Assembly: GCA_937872095.1 (NCBI GenBank)
Contig: CALMNW010000050.1
Span: forward strand, 1 to 33,979
Direction of reading: 5' to 3'
Source: an uncultured Verrucomicrobiota bacterium
GTDB lineage: Bacteria > Verrucomicrobiota > Kiritimatiellia > CAIQIC01 > Lenti-01
Length of the DNA stretch: 33,979 nt
Below are positions 16,647-24,842 of this stretch, one piece after another. Position numbers and translations under genes: made by a program. A model generated the notes under the pieces. The model was given only the letters and a program-made list of their open reading frames with translations, had not been told where the DNA came from and did not search any database. How positions within the stretch are numbered: the stretch's first letter is position 1; every line of letters starts with the position of its first letter.

Positions 16647-18134
16647 CTATCCCTTCAGCATCTCGTTGATGGCCGCGGCGGCCTTCCGGCCCTCGCCCAT
16701 CGCCAGAATCACCGTCGCCGCGCCCAGTACGATGTCCCCGCCGGCGAAGACGTTAGGCAAACTCGTGCGGCCGTTTTCGTCGACGACGATGTGGCCGTAC
16801 TTGTCCACGTCCAGCCCCGGCGTCGTTTGCTCGATCAGCGGGTTCGATTCGTTGCCGATCGCCACGATCACCGCGTCCATCGGCAAGGTGAATTCGCTGC
16901 CCTTGATTTCGACGGGGCGGCGGCGGCCGCTGGCGTCCGGTTCGCCCAGTTCGTAGCGCAGACATTCGATGGCCGTCACCTTGCCGTTCTCGCCCAGAAT
17001 GCGCTTGGCATTCTGCAGCATGTGGAACTGCACGCCTTCCTCCTTGGCGTGGGCCACCTCCTCCACGCGCGCGGGCATCTCGACTTCCGTGCGGCGGTAG
17101 ATCAGGTGCACTTCCCGCGCGCCGAGGCGCAGCGCGGTGCGCGCCGCATCCATCGCCACGTTGCCGCCGCCCAGCACCGCCACCCGTTGCGCCGCGTGGA
17201 TCGGCGTGACGGCCCGCTCGCGGTCGTAGGCTTTCATCAGGTTCGACCGCGTCAGGTATTCGTTGGCCGAATACACGCCGACGAAATTTTCGCCTTCGAT
17301 GTTCATGAACTTCGGCAAGCCGGCGCCCGAGCCCACGAACACCGCGTCGAACCCATCCTTCTCGATCAACCCCGATATCTTGCGCGTGCGCCCCACCACG
17401 AAATTCGTGCGGATCTCCACGCCCATCTGTTTCAGCGTGTCCAGTTCCGCGCGGACGATCGCTTTCGGCAAGCGGAATTCCGGAATGCCGTACACCAGCA
17501 CGCCACCCGCCTTGTGGAACGCCTCGAACAGCACGACTTCGTGCCCCGCGCGGCGCACGTCGGCGGCGACGGTGATCCCCGCCGGGCCGCTGCCCACCAC
17601 CGCCACTTTCTTGCCCGTCGGCGGCGCCACCGTCGGGGGCACGGCCGCGCCCTGCGCCCGTTCCCAGTCCGCCACGTAGCGCTCCAGGCGCCCGATCGAC
17701 ACCGCTTTTTCCACGGATTTCAGGCTCTTGCCCACCGTGCAGGGCTCCTGGCACTGCGTTTCCTGCGGACACACCCGCCCGCATACCGCCGGCAACAGGC
17801 TCGTTTCCTTGATGACGGCGATCGCCTTGGCCATGTCGCCCGCCGCGATCGCCGCGATGAACCGCGGGATGTCGATCCGTACCGGACAGCCCTGCACGCA
17901 CGGCGCGTTCTTGCACTGGAGGCAGCGCGCCGCTTCGACCCGGGCCTGCTCTTCGAAGTAGCCCGTCGCCACTTCCTGCATGTTCTTCGCCCGCGCCAGC
18001 GGATCCTGCGTCGGCATTTCCTGCGGCGGAATCGCCAGCCGTTCCCGCGGCTTCAGCGGTTGCGGCAGCGCCTGGATGCGCGCCCATTCCTGGCGCGCGG
18101 CTTCTTGCAGCGATTCGGAGGAGTGGAAGCTCAT
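16647..18134 (-). CDS. nfnB: NfnB/GltD-like FAD and Fe-S oxidoreductase subunit
   Basis: 495 residues. The large subunit of NfnAB couples NADPH oxidation to reduction of ferredoxin and NAD (or the reverse) by flavin-based electron bifurcation. Visible: N-terminal cysteine clusters for [4Fe-4S] centres (RCLQCKNAPCVQGCP; CGRVCPQETQCQEPC), FAD Rossmann motif VAVVGSGPAGITVA, GVLVYGIPEFRLP, the NADPH site VAVLGGGNVAMDAARTA, and the FAD-closing segment PNVFAGGDIVLGAATVI. It is commonly annotated as glutamate synthase small subunit; no large subunit (GltB) is adjacent, while an NfnA partner is coupled by an ATGA overlap, which favours Nfn. Related sulfide dehydrogenases (SudAB) have the same architecture, so specificity is not proven. 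Confidence 0.85.
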   Translation of the reverse strand: MSFHSSESLQEAARQEWARIQALPQPLKPRERLAIPPQEMPTQDPLARAKNMQEVATGYFEEQARVEAARCLQCKNAPCVQGCPVRIDIPRFIAAIAAGDMAKAIAVIKETSLLPAVCGRVCPQETQCQEPCTVGKSLKSVEKAVSIGRLERYVADWERAQGAAVPPTVAPPTGKKVAVVGSGPAGITVAADVRRAGHEVVLFEAFHKAGGVLVYGIPEFRLPKAIVRAELDTLKQMGVEIRTNFVVGRTRKISGLIEKDGFDAVFVGSGAGLPKFMNIEGENFVGVYSANEYLTRSNLMKAYDRERAVTPIHAAQRVAVLGGGNVAMDAARTALRLGAREVHLIYRRTEVEMPARVEEVAHAKEEGVQFHMLQNAKRILGENGKVTAIECLRYELGEPDASGRRRPVEIKGSEFTLPMDAVIVAIGNESNPLIEQTTPGLDVDKYGHIVVDENGRTSLPNVFAGGDIVLGAATVILAMGEGRKAAAAINEMLKG

Positions 18135-18988
18135 TCCCGCAATCCTTTTTTAAGGGCTTCGTCGTGCAGGTTGCACCCCGCCGCCGCGATCTTTTCCTGC
18201 TCCCGATACGAACCCAGCCGCTGGATCATCTGGTCGAATTCCACCTGGTGCCCGTCGAATTCCGGTCCGTCCACGCACACGAACTTCGTCTGACCCCCCA
18301 CCGTCACGCGACAGCCCCCGCACATCCCCGTGCCGTCGATCATGATCGTGTTCAGGCTCACCACCGTCGGCACCGCATACGGCTTCGTCGTCAGCGCACA
18401 GAATTTCATCATCACCGGCGGACCGATCGCCACCGCCAGATCCGGCTTCGGCTCCCGTTCGCACCATTCCTTCAGCGGTTCGGTCACGAGGCCTTTCCGC
18501 CCGTACGATCCGTCGTCGGTGCACACGATCACCTCGTCGGCGATCGCCCGCATCTCCTCCTCCAGGATCACCAGTTCTTTCGTCCGCGCCCCGATGATCA
18601 CGATCAGCTTGTTCCCCGCCTGTTTCATCCCCTGCGCGATCGGATACAGCGGCGCCGTCCCGATGCCGCCCCCCACGCACACCACCGTTCCGAATTTCTC
18701 GATGTGCGTCGGCTTGCCCAGCGGCCCCACCAGATTCGCGATCGAATCGCCCACGTTCAGCTGCGCCAGCAGCTTCGTGCTCTTGCCCACCGCCTGGAAA
18801 ATCAGCGTGATGCTGCCTTCTTTCGCGTCCGCGTCGGCGATCGTCAGCGGAATCCGCTCCCCGTATTCCGTATCCAGTTGCAGGATGATGAATTGGCCTG
18901 GCTGGCGCTCTTCCGCGATCAGCGGCGCCGACACCCGCAGCCGGTACACGTCCTGCGAGAGCTGCTCCTTGGCGATGATTCGATTCAT
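18131..18988 (-). CDS. nfnA: NfnA-like FAD/NAD and [2Fe-2S] oxidoreductase subunit
   Basis: 285 residues from ATG 18988, with AGGAG 9 bases upstream; two ATGs further upstream fit worse. It is a ferredoxin-NADP-reductase-fold protein: FAD motif ERIPLTIADAD, NAD motif VVCVGGGIGTAPLYPIAQG, VILEEEM, then AIGPPVMMKF and the [2Fe-2S] site with DGTGMCGGCRVTVGGQTKFVCVDGP reduced to three ordered cysteines plus a likely aspartate, as known for NfnA. Length matches NfnA (~280). It is annotated in other genomes as sulfide/dihydroorotate dehydrogenase-like. First gene of a two-gene operon with nfnB; a 12-base palindrome lies at its promoter. Confidence 0.86.
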   Translation of the reverse strand: MNRIIAKEQLSQDVYRLRVSAPLIAEERQPGQFIILQLDTEYGERIPLTIADADAKEGSITLIFQAVGKSTKLLAQLNVGDSIANLVGPLGKPTHIEKFGTVVCVGGGIGTAPLYPIAQGMKQAGNKLIVIIGARTKELVILEEEMRAIADEVIVCTDDGSYGRKGLVTEPLKEWCEREPKPDLAVAIGPPVMMKFCALTTKPYAVPTVVSLNTIMIDGTGMCGGCRVTVGGQTKFVCVDGPEFDGHQVEFDQMIQRLGSYREQEKIAAAGCNLHDEALKKGLRE

Positions 18989-19010
18989 GGGTTCCATCTC
19001 CTGCCGGTCA

Positions 19011-19030
19011 GACAATATTGTCGGATACTA
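19011..19030 (-). promoter_or_regulatory. nfnA promoter -10 box and overlapping 12-base palindrome
   Basis: On the minus strand TAGTAT (complement of 19025-19030, 4/6 match) is a likely -10 box; a matching -35 is weak (TTGCGG or TTTGCG near 19047-19053). The perfect palindrome GACAATATTGTC (19011-19022) lies immediately downstream, over the expected transcription start and 22 bases before the nfnA ATG. This is where a repressor would bind. The regulator is unknown. Confidence 0.45.
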
Positions 19031-19058
19031 GCCGCCCGCCCCCGCTCCGCAAAGGATT

Positions 19059-19079
19059 TTTCCGCGATTTTCGCGGAAA
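19059..19079 (-). terminator. Hairpin after the zinc-ribbon gene
   Basis: TTTCCGCGA-N3-TCGCGGAAA is a perfect 9-base stem with a 3-base loop, 21 bases beyond the stop of the zinc-ribbon gene in its direction of transcription. It lacks a T-run on that strand, so efficiency is uncertain. Placed just before the nfnA promoter, it would insulate the two units. Confidence 0.5.
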
Positions 19080-19100
19080 TCGGCCGGTCCCGCTCGCCGC

Positions 19101-19754
19101 TCAATAAAGGGATTCGGCCGAGGGGCCTTCCTGCTCCACGTCCACGTCCGGATTCGGGACGTGGAATTGCCGATGGCAGGCCGGGCACTCGACGAACTTC
19201 CCCATTTTGCTTCGGTCGACCAGAACGACCATGTAGCAATACGGACAAGCATGCTGGATCGGGGCATCGGGCTGCTGGACGTAGATCGGTTGCTGGCAGG
19301 TCGAACACTCGATGGCCTGCCCCCACAGATTCTCGGCGACCAGCACGGCCACGCGGCAATGCGGACAGACGAACCGAGCCGTCTTGCGGGGCACCTTCAG
19401 GGGCGCGCCGCAGTCCGTGCAATAGACGATCAACCCCGCCCCGCCCTCGTCGACTTCCAGATGCTTGCCGCACGTCGGACATTTGAAATGGATGTACAGG
19501 GCGCGCGGCTTGGAAGCGGCCGGATTTTCGACCAGGAACGGCTTGCGGCAGGTCGAACATTCGATGCTCTGCCCCAACAGATTTTCGGCCACCAGCACGG
19601 CCACGCGGCAATGCGGGCAAATGGCCCGGCCCGTGTTGCGGGGCACTTTCAAGGGCGCGTCGCAGTCCGTGCAATGCACGAGCGCCCCCGCTCCGGCCTC
19701 GTCGACCTCCAAATGCTTGCCGCAGGCCGAACAAACGAAATGGATGGCGATCAT
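19101..19754 (-). CDS. Multi-zinc-ribbon protein with ten CxxC pairs
   Basis: 217 residues from ATG 19754, with AAGGA 6 bases upstream; a longer in-frame extension would run through the tRNA gene and is rejected. Ten CxxC pairs (first cysteines at 8, 28, 46, 66, 92, 112, 130, 150, 170, 190) would form five zinc ribbons. Residues ~5-78 and ~89-162 are a near-exact tandem duplication with an 84-residue period (CGKHLEVDE.GAG, CPHCRVAVLVAENL and GQ.IECSTC recur), and a divergent half-copy follows. The ribbons resemble MJ0042-type zinc fingers, frequent in planctomycete-related bacteria. No signal peptide or membrane helix is seen; the acidic tail ends SAESLY. Function unknown; nucleic-acid or protein binding is possible. 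Confidence 0.8.
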   Translation of the reverse strand: MIAIHFVCSACGKHLEVDEAGAGALVHCTDCDAPLKVPRNTGRAICPHCRVAVLVAENLLGQSIECSTCRKPFLVENPAASKPRALYIHFKCPTCGKHLEVDEGGAGLIVYCTDCGAPLKVPRKTARFVCPHCRVAVLVAENLWGQAIECSTCQQPIYVQQPDAPIQHACPYCYMVVLVDRSKMGKFVECPACHRQFHVPNPDVDVEQEGPSAESLY

Positions 19755-19876
19755 GGGCAATCCTTTCAACAAGGAAAAACTGTTGGCAAAAGCATAGCGG
19801 GTTCCCCCTCGATTCGGCAAGGATTTCCTGCCGGACAAACGCCGGACGCGCCCCCGCCGCGCCCGGGCAAAAAAAG

Positions 19877-19952
19877 TGGTGGCCAGAATCGGGATCGAAC
19901 CGATGACACATGGATTTTCAGTCCATTGCTCTACCAACTGAGCTATCTGGCC
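19877..19952 (-). tRNA. tRNA-Phe (GAA)
   Basis: A 76-base cloverleaf on the minus strand: acceptor GGCCAGA/TCTGGCC, D-arm with AGCTCAGTTGGTAGAGC, anticodon stem ATGGA/TCCAT enclosing CTGAAAA with anticodon GAA (complement of 19917-19919), T-loop GGTTCGATCCC, discriminator A and an encoded CCA end. The encoded CCA means it needs no CCA addition. No other RNA gene adjoins it. Confidence 0.97.
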
Positions 19953-20039
19953 ACCAAAAGTGTTCCGCGTGTATAGCGGGTTTTGCCCGCCCCTGTCAAT
20001 ACGCTTGCCCCGTGCCGGCTGTGGTTTTATCTTGCCGCC

Positions 20040-20417
20040 ATGAATTCGCCCTGTCCGTTCTGCGCCCTGCCCGCCGACCGCGTGATCGCCTCCGACGGCC
20101 CGTGCGTCGCTTTCCGCGACGGTTTTCCCGTCAGCGCCGGCCACACCCTCGTCATCCCCCGCCGCCACGTCGCCTCCTTCCGCGACCTGACCCCCGACGA
20201 ATGGGCCGCCGCCCACCGCCTCGCCGGCAAACTGGCCGCCGATCTCCAGGCCGCCGACCCGTCCATTACCGGCTTCAACTTCGGCGCCAACGACGGCGAA
20301 ACCGCCGGCCAGTCCGTCTTCCACTGCCACCTGCACCTCATCCCCCGCCGCGCCGGCGACCATCCCGCCCCCCGCGGCGGCATCCGCGGCGTCATCCCCG
20401 GCAAAGCCCACTACTAG
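20040..20417 (+). CDS. HIT-family nucleotide hydrolase/transferase
   Basis: 125 residues. HIT proteins hydrolyse or transfer nucleoside phosphates, for example dinucleoside polyphosphates or AMP-amides. An N-terminal zinc-type pair CPFC (with a histidine further on), the segment AGHTLVIPRRHVASF, and the catalytic histidine triad HCHLHLIPRR (His95, His97, His99) are all present. The length is normal for the Fhit/HinT-like group. It starts at ATG 20040 with no clear ribosome site and is divergent from tRNA-Phe. The C-terminus, RGVIPGKAHY, resembles the HIT proteins of many bacteria. The natural substrate cannot be assigned. Confidence 0.92.
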   Translation: MNSPCPFCALPADRVIASDGPCVAFRDGFPVSAGHTLVIPRRHVASFRDLTPDEWAAAHRLAGKLAADLQAADPSITGFNFGANDGETAGQSVFHCHLHLIPRRAGDHPAPRGGIRGVIPGKAHY

Positions 20418-20520
20418 CCTCCGGCAACCCCGCGCGACTCGATTTCCATCCAGCGGATTTCGCAAATCGAACAATTATGCTATTTATAAATAACATATAT
20501 GGTTTTTGTAAATATGCACA

Positions 20521-20549
20521 GGGCCGGACGCCGGCAATCCGGCCCTTTT
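20521..20549 (+). terminator. Intrinsic terminator
   Basis: GGGCCGGA (20521-20528) pairs with TCCGGCCC (20538-20545) across a 9-base loop and is followed by TTTTG. A second overlapping stem of two GCCGGC copies (20530-20535, 20550-20555) is followed by TTTTT (20556-20560). It ends transcription of the HIT gene, or of a short RNA from the AT-rich island just upstream. Confidence 0.7.
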
Positions 20550-20586
20550 GCCGGCTTTTTCGCGGCACGCAACCCCGTTGCGGATT

Positions 20587-20729
20587 TTTCCACGCCATGG
20601 AAACAGCCGAGTGCCGAGCCCAAGCCGCAGGTGCAGGGCGAACGCGAGGTCTATAGCGCCGCGCTTATGCGCGGCGAGCGAGGGCGCGCCAACGACCGCA
20701 GCGGCAACTATTTTCCACGCTATGGAAAA
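20587..20729. repeat. Pair of TTTCCA/TGGAAA dyads flanking a GC hairpin
   Basis: TTTCCA-CGCCA-TGGAAA (20587-20603) and TTTTCCA-CGCTA-TGGAAAA (20711-20729) share sequence, spacing and loop except one base. The 107 bases between them hold the CGCCGCGC/GCGCGGCG hairpin. The pair could bound a small mobile or repetitive element, or be two regulatory sites. Confidence 0.6.
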
Positions 20730-20781
20730 CCTGCAAGCCGCGCCGAAAGCATGGCCATCCGCGATTCCCCGCGCCCGGGAA

Positions 20782-21525
20782 TCAGGCCAGTCCGCGGGAC
20801 TGCTTGATCGCCGCGTAGGCGGCGTTCACGCGCTGGAATTTCTCCGTGGCCGCTTTCTGGAATTCGGGACCGAGATGCGCCACCTTGTCGGGGTGGTGCT
20901 TCATCGACATCCGCCGGTACGCCCGGCGCACTTCGTCGTCCGAGGCGCTGGGCGAGATTTCCAGCACGCGGTAGTCGGCCCCCGGATCGGCCTTGGGCGC
21001 GAACATCGCCGCGATGGATCGCACGTCCGCCGCGTGGATCCCCAGATCGGACGCCAGGCGCGCCAGCAGGCGGTCCTCGGCCGGATGCAGCTCGCCGTCG
21101 GCGTGCGCGATGCTGTAGAGGAAATGCAGCAGCGCCATCCGCTGCGAATAGTTCATGTTCCGCTGGATCTGGGCGCAAATCGGCCCGAGCAGAATGTCCC
21201 GGTCCAGCAGGTCGCGCAACGTCCGCAGCGCCTCCTGCGCGACGGCCGGCCCGAACTGCGCCGAAAAAAACGTCTTCACGACGTCCAGTTCGGATTTTGT
21301 CGCGCGGCCATCGGCCTTCATCATTGCCGCCGTCAGCGCCAGCAGGCTGGCGATGAAGCCGTTGCGCGCCGCATCGGGGCCCGCTTGCGGGCCGCCGCCC
21401 GGCGCATTCCCCGCGTTCGCGCGCTGGGCCGCGTTGAACAGCGATCCCGCCGCGTAGCCGAACAAGCCGCCCAGCGGCCCGAAAAACGCCCAGCCCAGGG
21501 CACCCGTGATCCAAGGACTCACCAT
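20782..21525 (-). CDS. TerB- and J-domain co-chaperone (DjlA-like)
   Basis: 247 residues. An N-terminal hydrophobic glycine-rich segment (ITGALGWAFFGPLGGLFGYA, about residues 6-25) may anchor it to the membrane. A TerB-like helical domain follows (~55-165, including AMMKADGRATKSELDVV and YSIAHADGELHPAEDRLL), then a C-terminal J domain (~183-243) with the HPD tripeptide in SMKHHPDKVAHL that stimulates DnaK ATPase. This is the DjlA architecture. It starts one base after the mfd stop, so it is translated from the mfd message. A link between this co-chaperone and Mfd is not established; co-transcription is what the sequence shows. Confidence 0.88.
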   Translation of the reverse strand: MVSPWITGALGWAFFGPLGGLFGYAAGSLFNAAQRANAGNAPGGGPQAGPDAARNGFIASLLALTAAMMKADGRATKSELDVVKTFFSAQFGPAVAQEALRTLRDLLDRDILLGPICAQIQRNMNYSQRMALLHFLYSIAHADGELHPAEDRLLARLASDLGIHAADVRSIAAMFAPKADPGADYRVLEISPSASDDEVRRAYRRMSMKHHPDKVAHLGPEFQKAATEKFQRVNAAYAAIKQSRGLA

Positions 21526-21526
21526 C

Positions 21527-24500
21527 TCAAGACTCCTTCTCGCCTTGCGCGTCCGCCAATTGCCGCAGGCGCTTTTCGATTTCGGCCAAACGCTCGTCCG
21601 CGCCGTGCTTGTGCAGGCGCAGGTGTCGGCCGTTCACCATCCAAAATTCGTCGCGGCCCTTGCCCAGCAGCAGCCGGTCGCCGTCCGTCGCCACGCTCTT
21701 GAGCCCCAAGCCCGCCGCGAGGATCCGCAGGCGCGCGATCGCCAGCAGCCGTCGCACGGGCGCCGGCAGCGGCCCGAACCGGTCGCGGAATTCGTCGGCC
21801 AGCGCGTCCACTTCCCGCTCGAACGAAACGCCCGCGATCTTCCGGTAGAGCCCGATGCGCTGGCTTTCGTCCTCGACGTAGCCGCGCGGGATCACCGCCG
21901 CGTTTTCCTCGCGCTCCGGATCGGGCGTCAGGTCCAGGAAATCCAGATGCATCTGCGTTTCGATGATCGGCCGCTCGGTTTCGCCCTTCAGGCGCGCCAC
22001 GGTGCGGTTCAGCAGCTGGCAGTACAAGTCGAACCCGACGGCCGCGATGTGCCCGCTCTGCGCGGCCCCCAGCACGTTGCCGGCCCCGCGGATCTCCAGA
22101 TCGCGCAGCGCCAGCTTGAAGCCCGCCCCCAGGCTCGTGTGCCGCTTGATCGCGCCGATGCGCCGCCGCGCCGTGGAGAACAGCGCCCCGTGGCGCGGCA
22201 ACAGCAGGTAGGCGTAGGCCTGCTGCTTGCTCCGGCCCACGCGCCCGCGGAGCTGGTACAGGTCCGCCATCCCGAACCGGTCCGCGCGGTCGATCAGGAT
22301 CGTGTTCACGTTCGGGATGTCCACGCCGCTCTCGATGATCGTCGTGCAGAGCAGCACGTCGTATTCCCGCCGCACGAACCGGTGCATCACGGCCGCCAGC
22401 GTCTTCTCCGTCATCCGCCCGTGGCCCACCCCCACCCGGATGCCCGGCAGCAACCGCTCGAGCCGTTCTTTCATCCATTGGATGGTCCGGATGCGGTTGT
22501 GCAACACGAACACCTGCCCGCCGCGGTTCACTTCCCGCAGAACCGCTTCCTTCACCAGTTCGTCGCTGTCCTGCGCGATGTAGGTTTCGATCGCCAGCCG
22601 CTCGCGCGGGGGCGTCTGGATCAGGCTCATGTCGCGCGCGCCCGTCAAGCTCAGGTAGAGCGTGCGCGGAATCGGCGTCGCCGACAGCGTCAGCACGTCG
22701 ACCATCTCGCGCATGCGCTTGAGCCGTTCCTTCGCCGCCACCCCGAACCGCTGCTCCTCGTCGATGACCACCAGCCCGAGATCGGCGAACTTCACGTCGC
22801 GCTGCAGCAAGCGGTGCGTGCCGATCAGCACGTCCACCTTCTTCTGGGCCGTGCGCGCCAGCACCGCCGCCTGCTCGGATTTCGTGCGGAATCGGCTGAC
22901 CATTTCGACCGCGACGGGAAACCGCCCCATGCGCTCGAGAAAGGTTTCGTAGTGCTGCTGCGCCAGGACCGTCGTCGGCACCAGCACCGCCACCTGCTTG
23001 CCGTCCATCACCGCCTTGAACGCGGCGCGCATGGCCACCTCGGTCTTGCCGTAGCCCACGTCGCCGCAGATCAGGCGATCCATCGGACGCGTGGACTCCA
23101 TGTCGCGCTTGATCTCCCCGACGGCCCGCAGCTGGTCGTCGGTCTCGGCGTACGGAAACGCCTGTTCGAAATCGATCTGCCATGGGTGGTCCTTCGCGAA
23201 GGCGTGGCCATCGAGCGCGGCGCGCCGCGCCTGCGTTTCCAGCATTTGCGCCGCCAGATCGCTCGCCGCCCGTTCGGCCGCGATTTTTTCCTTCATCCAG
23301 CGCTTGCCGCCGAGCGCGTGCAGCGGCGGCTTGGTCCGCCCCACCCCGATGTAGCGGCTCAGCAAATGCGTCTGGCTCGTGGGCACGTACAGCCGCGCGC
23401 CCTCGGCGTATTCCACGGCCAGCGCTTCCTGCAGCTGCCCGTCGAAAACGATCTCGTAGAGCCCCATGTATTTCCCGATGCCGTGGTCGACGTGCACCAC
23501 CAGTTCGCCCGGGCGCAGATCGGTCCAGTCGGTCAGGCGCTCGCCCGTGACGTCGCGCGCCGCGGCGCTGCCGCCCGTCTTGCGGCGCGCCGGCAACGCC
23601 CGGCGCGTGCCGTAGAAATCCGTTTCGGCCACCGCCATCCATTTCGCGCCGGACAGCTCGAAACCGCCGCTCAGCGCGCCCAGGCGCGTCGCGAAACCGG
23701 CCGGCAGCCCGTACGCGGCCGCGAACCGCTTGGCGCCGGCTTCCGTCTGGAAAAACAGCTCGATTTTCCAACCGTCCGCCGCGCGCGCGGCCAGCGTTTC
23801 GAACCATTTCCGGCGCTCGTTTTCGAGCGCATCCGGCGGCACCGCCCGCGCCGACAGCGCCGCGAGCCCCTCGCACGGTCGCACCTCCAGATCGCGCGCC
23901 GCGTCGCCGCCGCCCGCGTCGAGCTGCCCGCCGCCCGCGAATTTCTTCGCCAATTCCAGCCGCCAGTTCGCGAAGTCGCGCTCCGGCGAGCTCTCCGTTC
24001 CGCCGCGGCCCGCCAGTTCGGCGCTCATCGCGTAGTGGTGCAGAATCGCGTCCGGATCGAGCCACAGGAACGACGCGTCCGCCGGAAAGTACGCCGTCGG
24101 CGCGACCGCTTCCGCGCCGGCCGCCGCCTCGTCCGTCACCGGCGGAATGGACAGTTCCCGGATCTTCTCGCGCGAGCGTTGCTCCGCCGGATCGAAAAGC
24201 CGGATGCTCTCCAGGGCGTCGCCAAAAAATTCCAGCCGCGCGGGCCAGTCTTCGGTCAAAGGCCACACGTCCAGCAGCCCGCCGCGGCGCGACGCCTGCC
24301 CCTTCGCCAGCACTTCGACTTCGAATTCGTAGCCCGCCGCCGCCAGGCGCTCGCTCAGCGCATCCAGATCGTATTCCCGGCCGACCGCCAGACGCTCGCT
24401 GCCCTGCCGCATCCGGTCCGGCGCCGCCACCGGTTCCAAGAGCGCCTGCACGCAGGTCGCCACGATGCCCCGCCCCTTCCACGCCAGGCAGCGCTGCAAG

Positions 24501-24838
24501 GTCTTCAGCCGCTCGCCGCTGACGTCCGGAGAGGGCTGTCCCGACGCCAAGCGCGACGTCTCCACGTTCAACGCCGGCAGTTTCGCGACGTTCTCCCCCG
24601 CGCCCAAGGCTTGCAAATCCTGTCCCAGCAATTCCAGTGCCAGCGAACTCTCCGCCACGACCACCAGCGGCCCCGACGCCGCGCGCGACGCCGCCAGCGC
24701 CAGCCACGCCCGCGCCGCATCTTCGACTTCCTGCACGCGCGCCTGCCCACCCGGCGCTAGCGCTTCTTTCAAAAACGCGCGGTCGGCCGGCCCCGGCGGC
24801 GGCACGGAAATCTTCGCCTGTTCCGCGGTTTCGGCCAT
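21527..24838 (-). CDS. mfd: Transcription-repair coupling factor Mfd
   Basis: 1103 residues from ATG 24838, 4 bases after the upstream gene's stop; an in-frame start at 24865 would overlap that gene and is less likely. Mfd removes RNA polymerase stalled at DNA damage and recruits UvrA. Visible: an N-terminal UvrB-homology region (residues ~120-300, RGGLLDVWPLTEDWPARLEF), the RNA-polymerase-interacting domain (VVHVDHGIGKYMGLYEI), RecG-like helicase with Walker A GDVGYGKTEVAMRAAF (~592-607), DEEQRFG (~692), TLSATPIPRTLYLS, QLRGRVGRSKQQAYAYL, and the C-terminal TRCF domain (DLEIRGAGNVLGAAQSGHIA). It is slightly shorter than E. coli Mfd (1148). Confidence 0.97.
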   Translation of the reverse strand: MAETAEQAKISVPPPGPADRAFLKEALAPGGQARVQEVEDAARAWLALAASRAASGPLVVVAESSLALELLGQDLQALGAGENVAKLPALNVETSRLASGQPSPDVSGERLKTLQRCLAWKGRGIVATCVQALLEPVAAPDRMRQGSERLAVGREYDLDALSERLAAAGYEFEVEVLAKGQASRRGGLLDVWPLTEDWPARLEFFGDALESIRLFDPAEQRSREKIRELSIPPVTDEAAAGAEAVAPTAYFPADASFLWLDPDAILHHYAMSAELAGRGGTESSPERDFANWRLELAKKFAGGGQLDAGGGDAARDLEVRPCEGLAALSARAVPPDALENERRKWFETLAARAADGWKIELFFQTEAGAKRFAAAYGLPAGFATRLGALSGGFELSGAKWMAVAETDFYGTRRALPARRKTGGSAAARDVTGERLTDWTDLRPGELVVHVDHGIGKYMGLYEIVFDGQLQEALAVEYAEGARLYVPTSQTHLLSRYIGVGRTKPPLHALGGKRWMKEKIAAERAASDLAAQMLETQARRAALDGHAFAKDHPWQIDFEQAFPYAETDDQLRAVGEIKRDMESTRPMDRLICGDVGYGKTEVAMRAAFKAVMDGKQVAVLVPTTVLAQQHYETFLERMGRFPVAVEMVSRFRTKSEQAAVLARTAQKKVDVLIGTHRLLQRDVKFADLGLVVIDEEQRFGVAAKERLKRMREMVDVLTLSATPIPRTLYLSLTGARDMSLIQTPPRERLAIETYIAQDSDELVKEAVLREVNRGGQVFVLHNRIRTIQWMKERLERLLPGIRVGVGHGRMTEKTLAAVMHRFVRREYDVLLCTTIIESGVDIPNVNTILIDRADRFGMADLYQLRGRVGRSKQQAYAYLLLPRHGALFSTARRRIGAIKRHTSLGAGFKLALRDLEIRGAGNVLGAAQSGHIAAVGFDLYCQLLNRTVARLKGETERPIIETQMHLDFLDLTPDPEREENAAVIPRGYVEDESQRIGLYRKIAGVSFEREVDALADEFRDRFGPLPAPVRRLLAIARLRILAAGLGLKSVATDGDRLLLGKGRDEFWMVNGRHLRLHKHGADERLAEIEKRLRQLADAQGEKES

Positions 24839-24842
24839 GGCG

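Larger units (their letters stand above)
20418..20781. other. Non-coding stretch between HIT gene and TerB/DnaJ gene
   Basis: 364 bases without a credible gene. It holds an AT-rich island around 20470-20518 with the 12-base palindrome TATTTATAAATA (20481-20492), a terminator-like hairpin (20521-20549), two TTTTCCA/TGGAAAA dyads, and between them a strong hairpin CGCCGCGC-TTAT-GCGCGGCG (20657-20676). A further stem GATTCCC/GGGAATC (20763-20769, 20777-20783) overlaps the stop of the minus-strand gene. Confidence 0.6.

Noticed and set aside
16647..18988. Glutamate synthase (GltBD)
   Set aside because: The large GltB subunit is absent and the partner is NfnA-like, so an Nfn transhydrogenase or related sulfide dehydrogenase is more likely.
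19101..20474. A 457-codon version of the zinc-ribbon gene
   Set aside because: It would read through tRNA-Phe and opposite the HIT gene; ATG 19754 has a proper ribosome site.
21506..24760. Open frame of over 1000 codons on the plus strand opposite mfd
   Set aside because: Arg/His/Ala-rich shadow; the Mfd frame has all family motifs.
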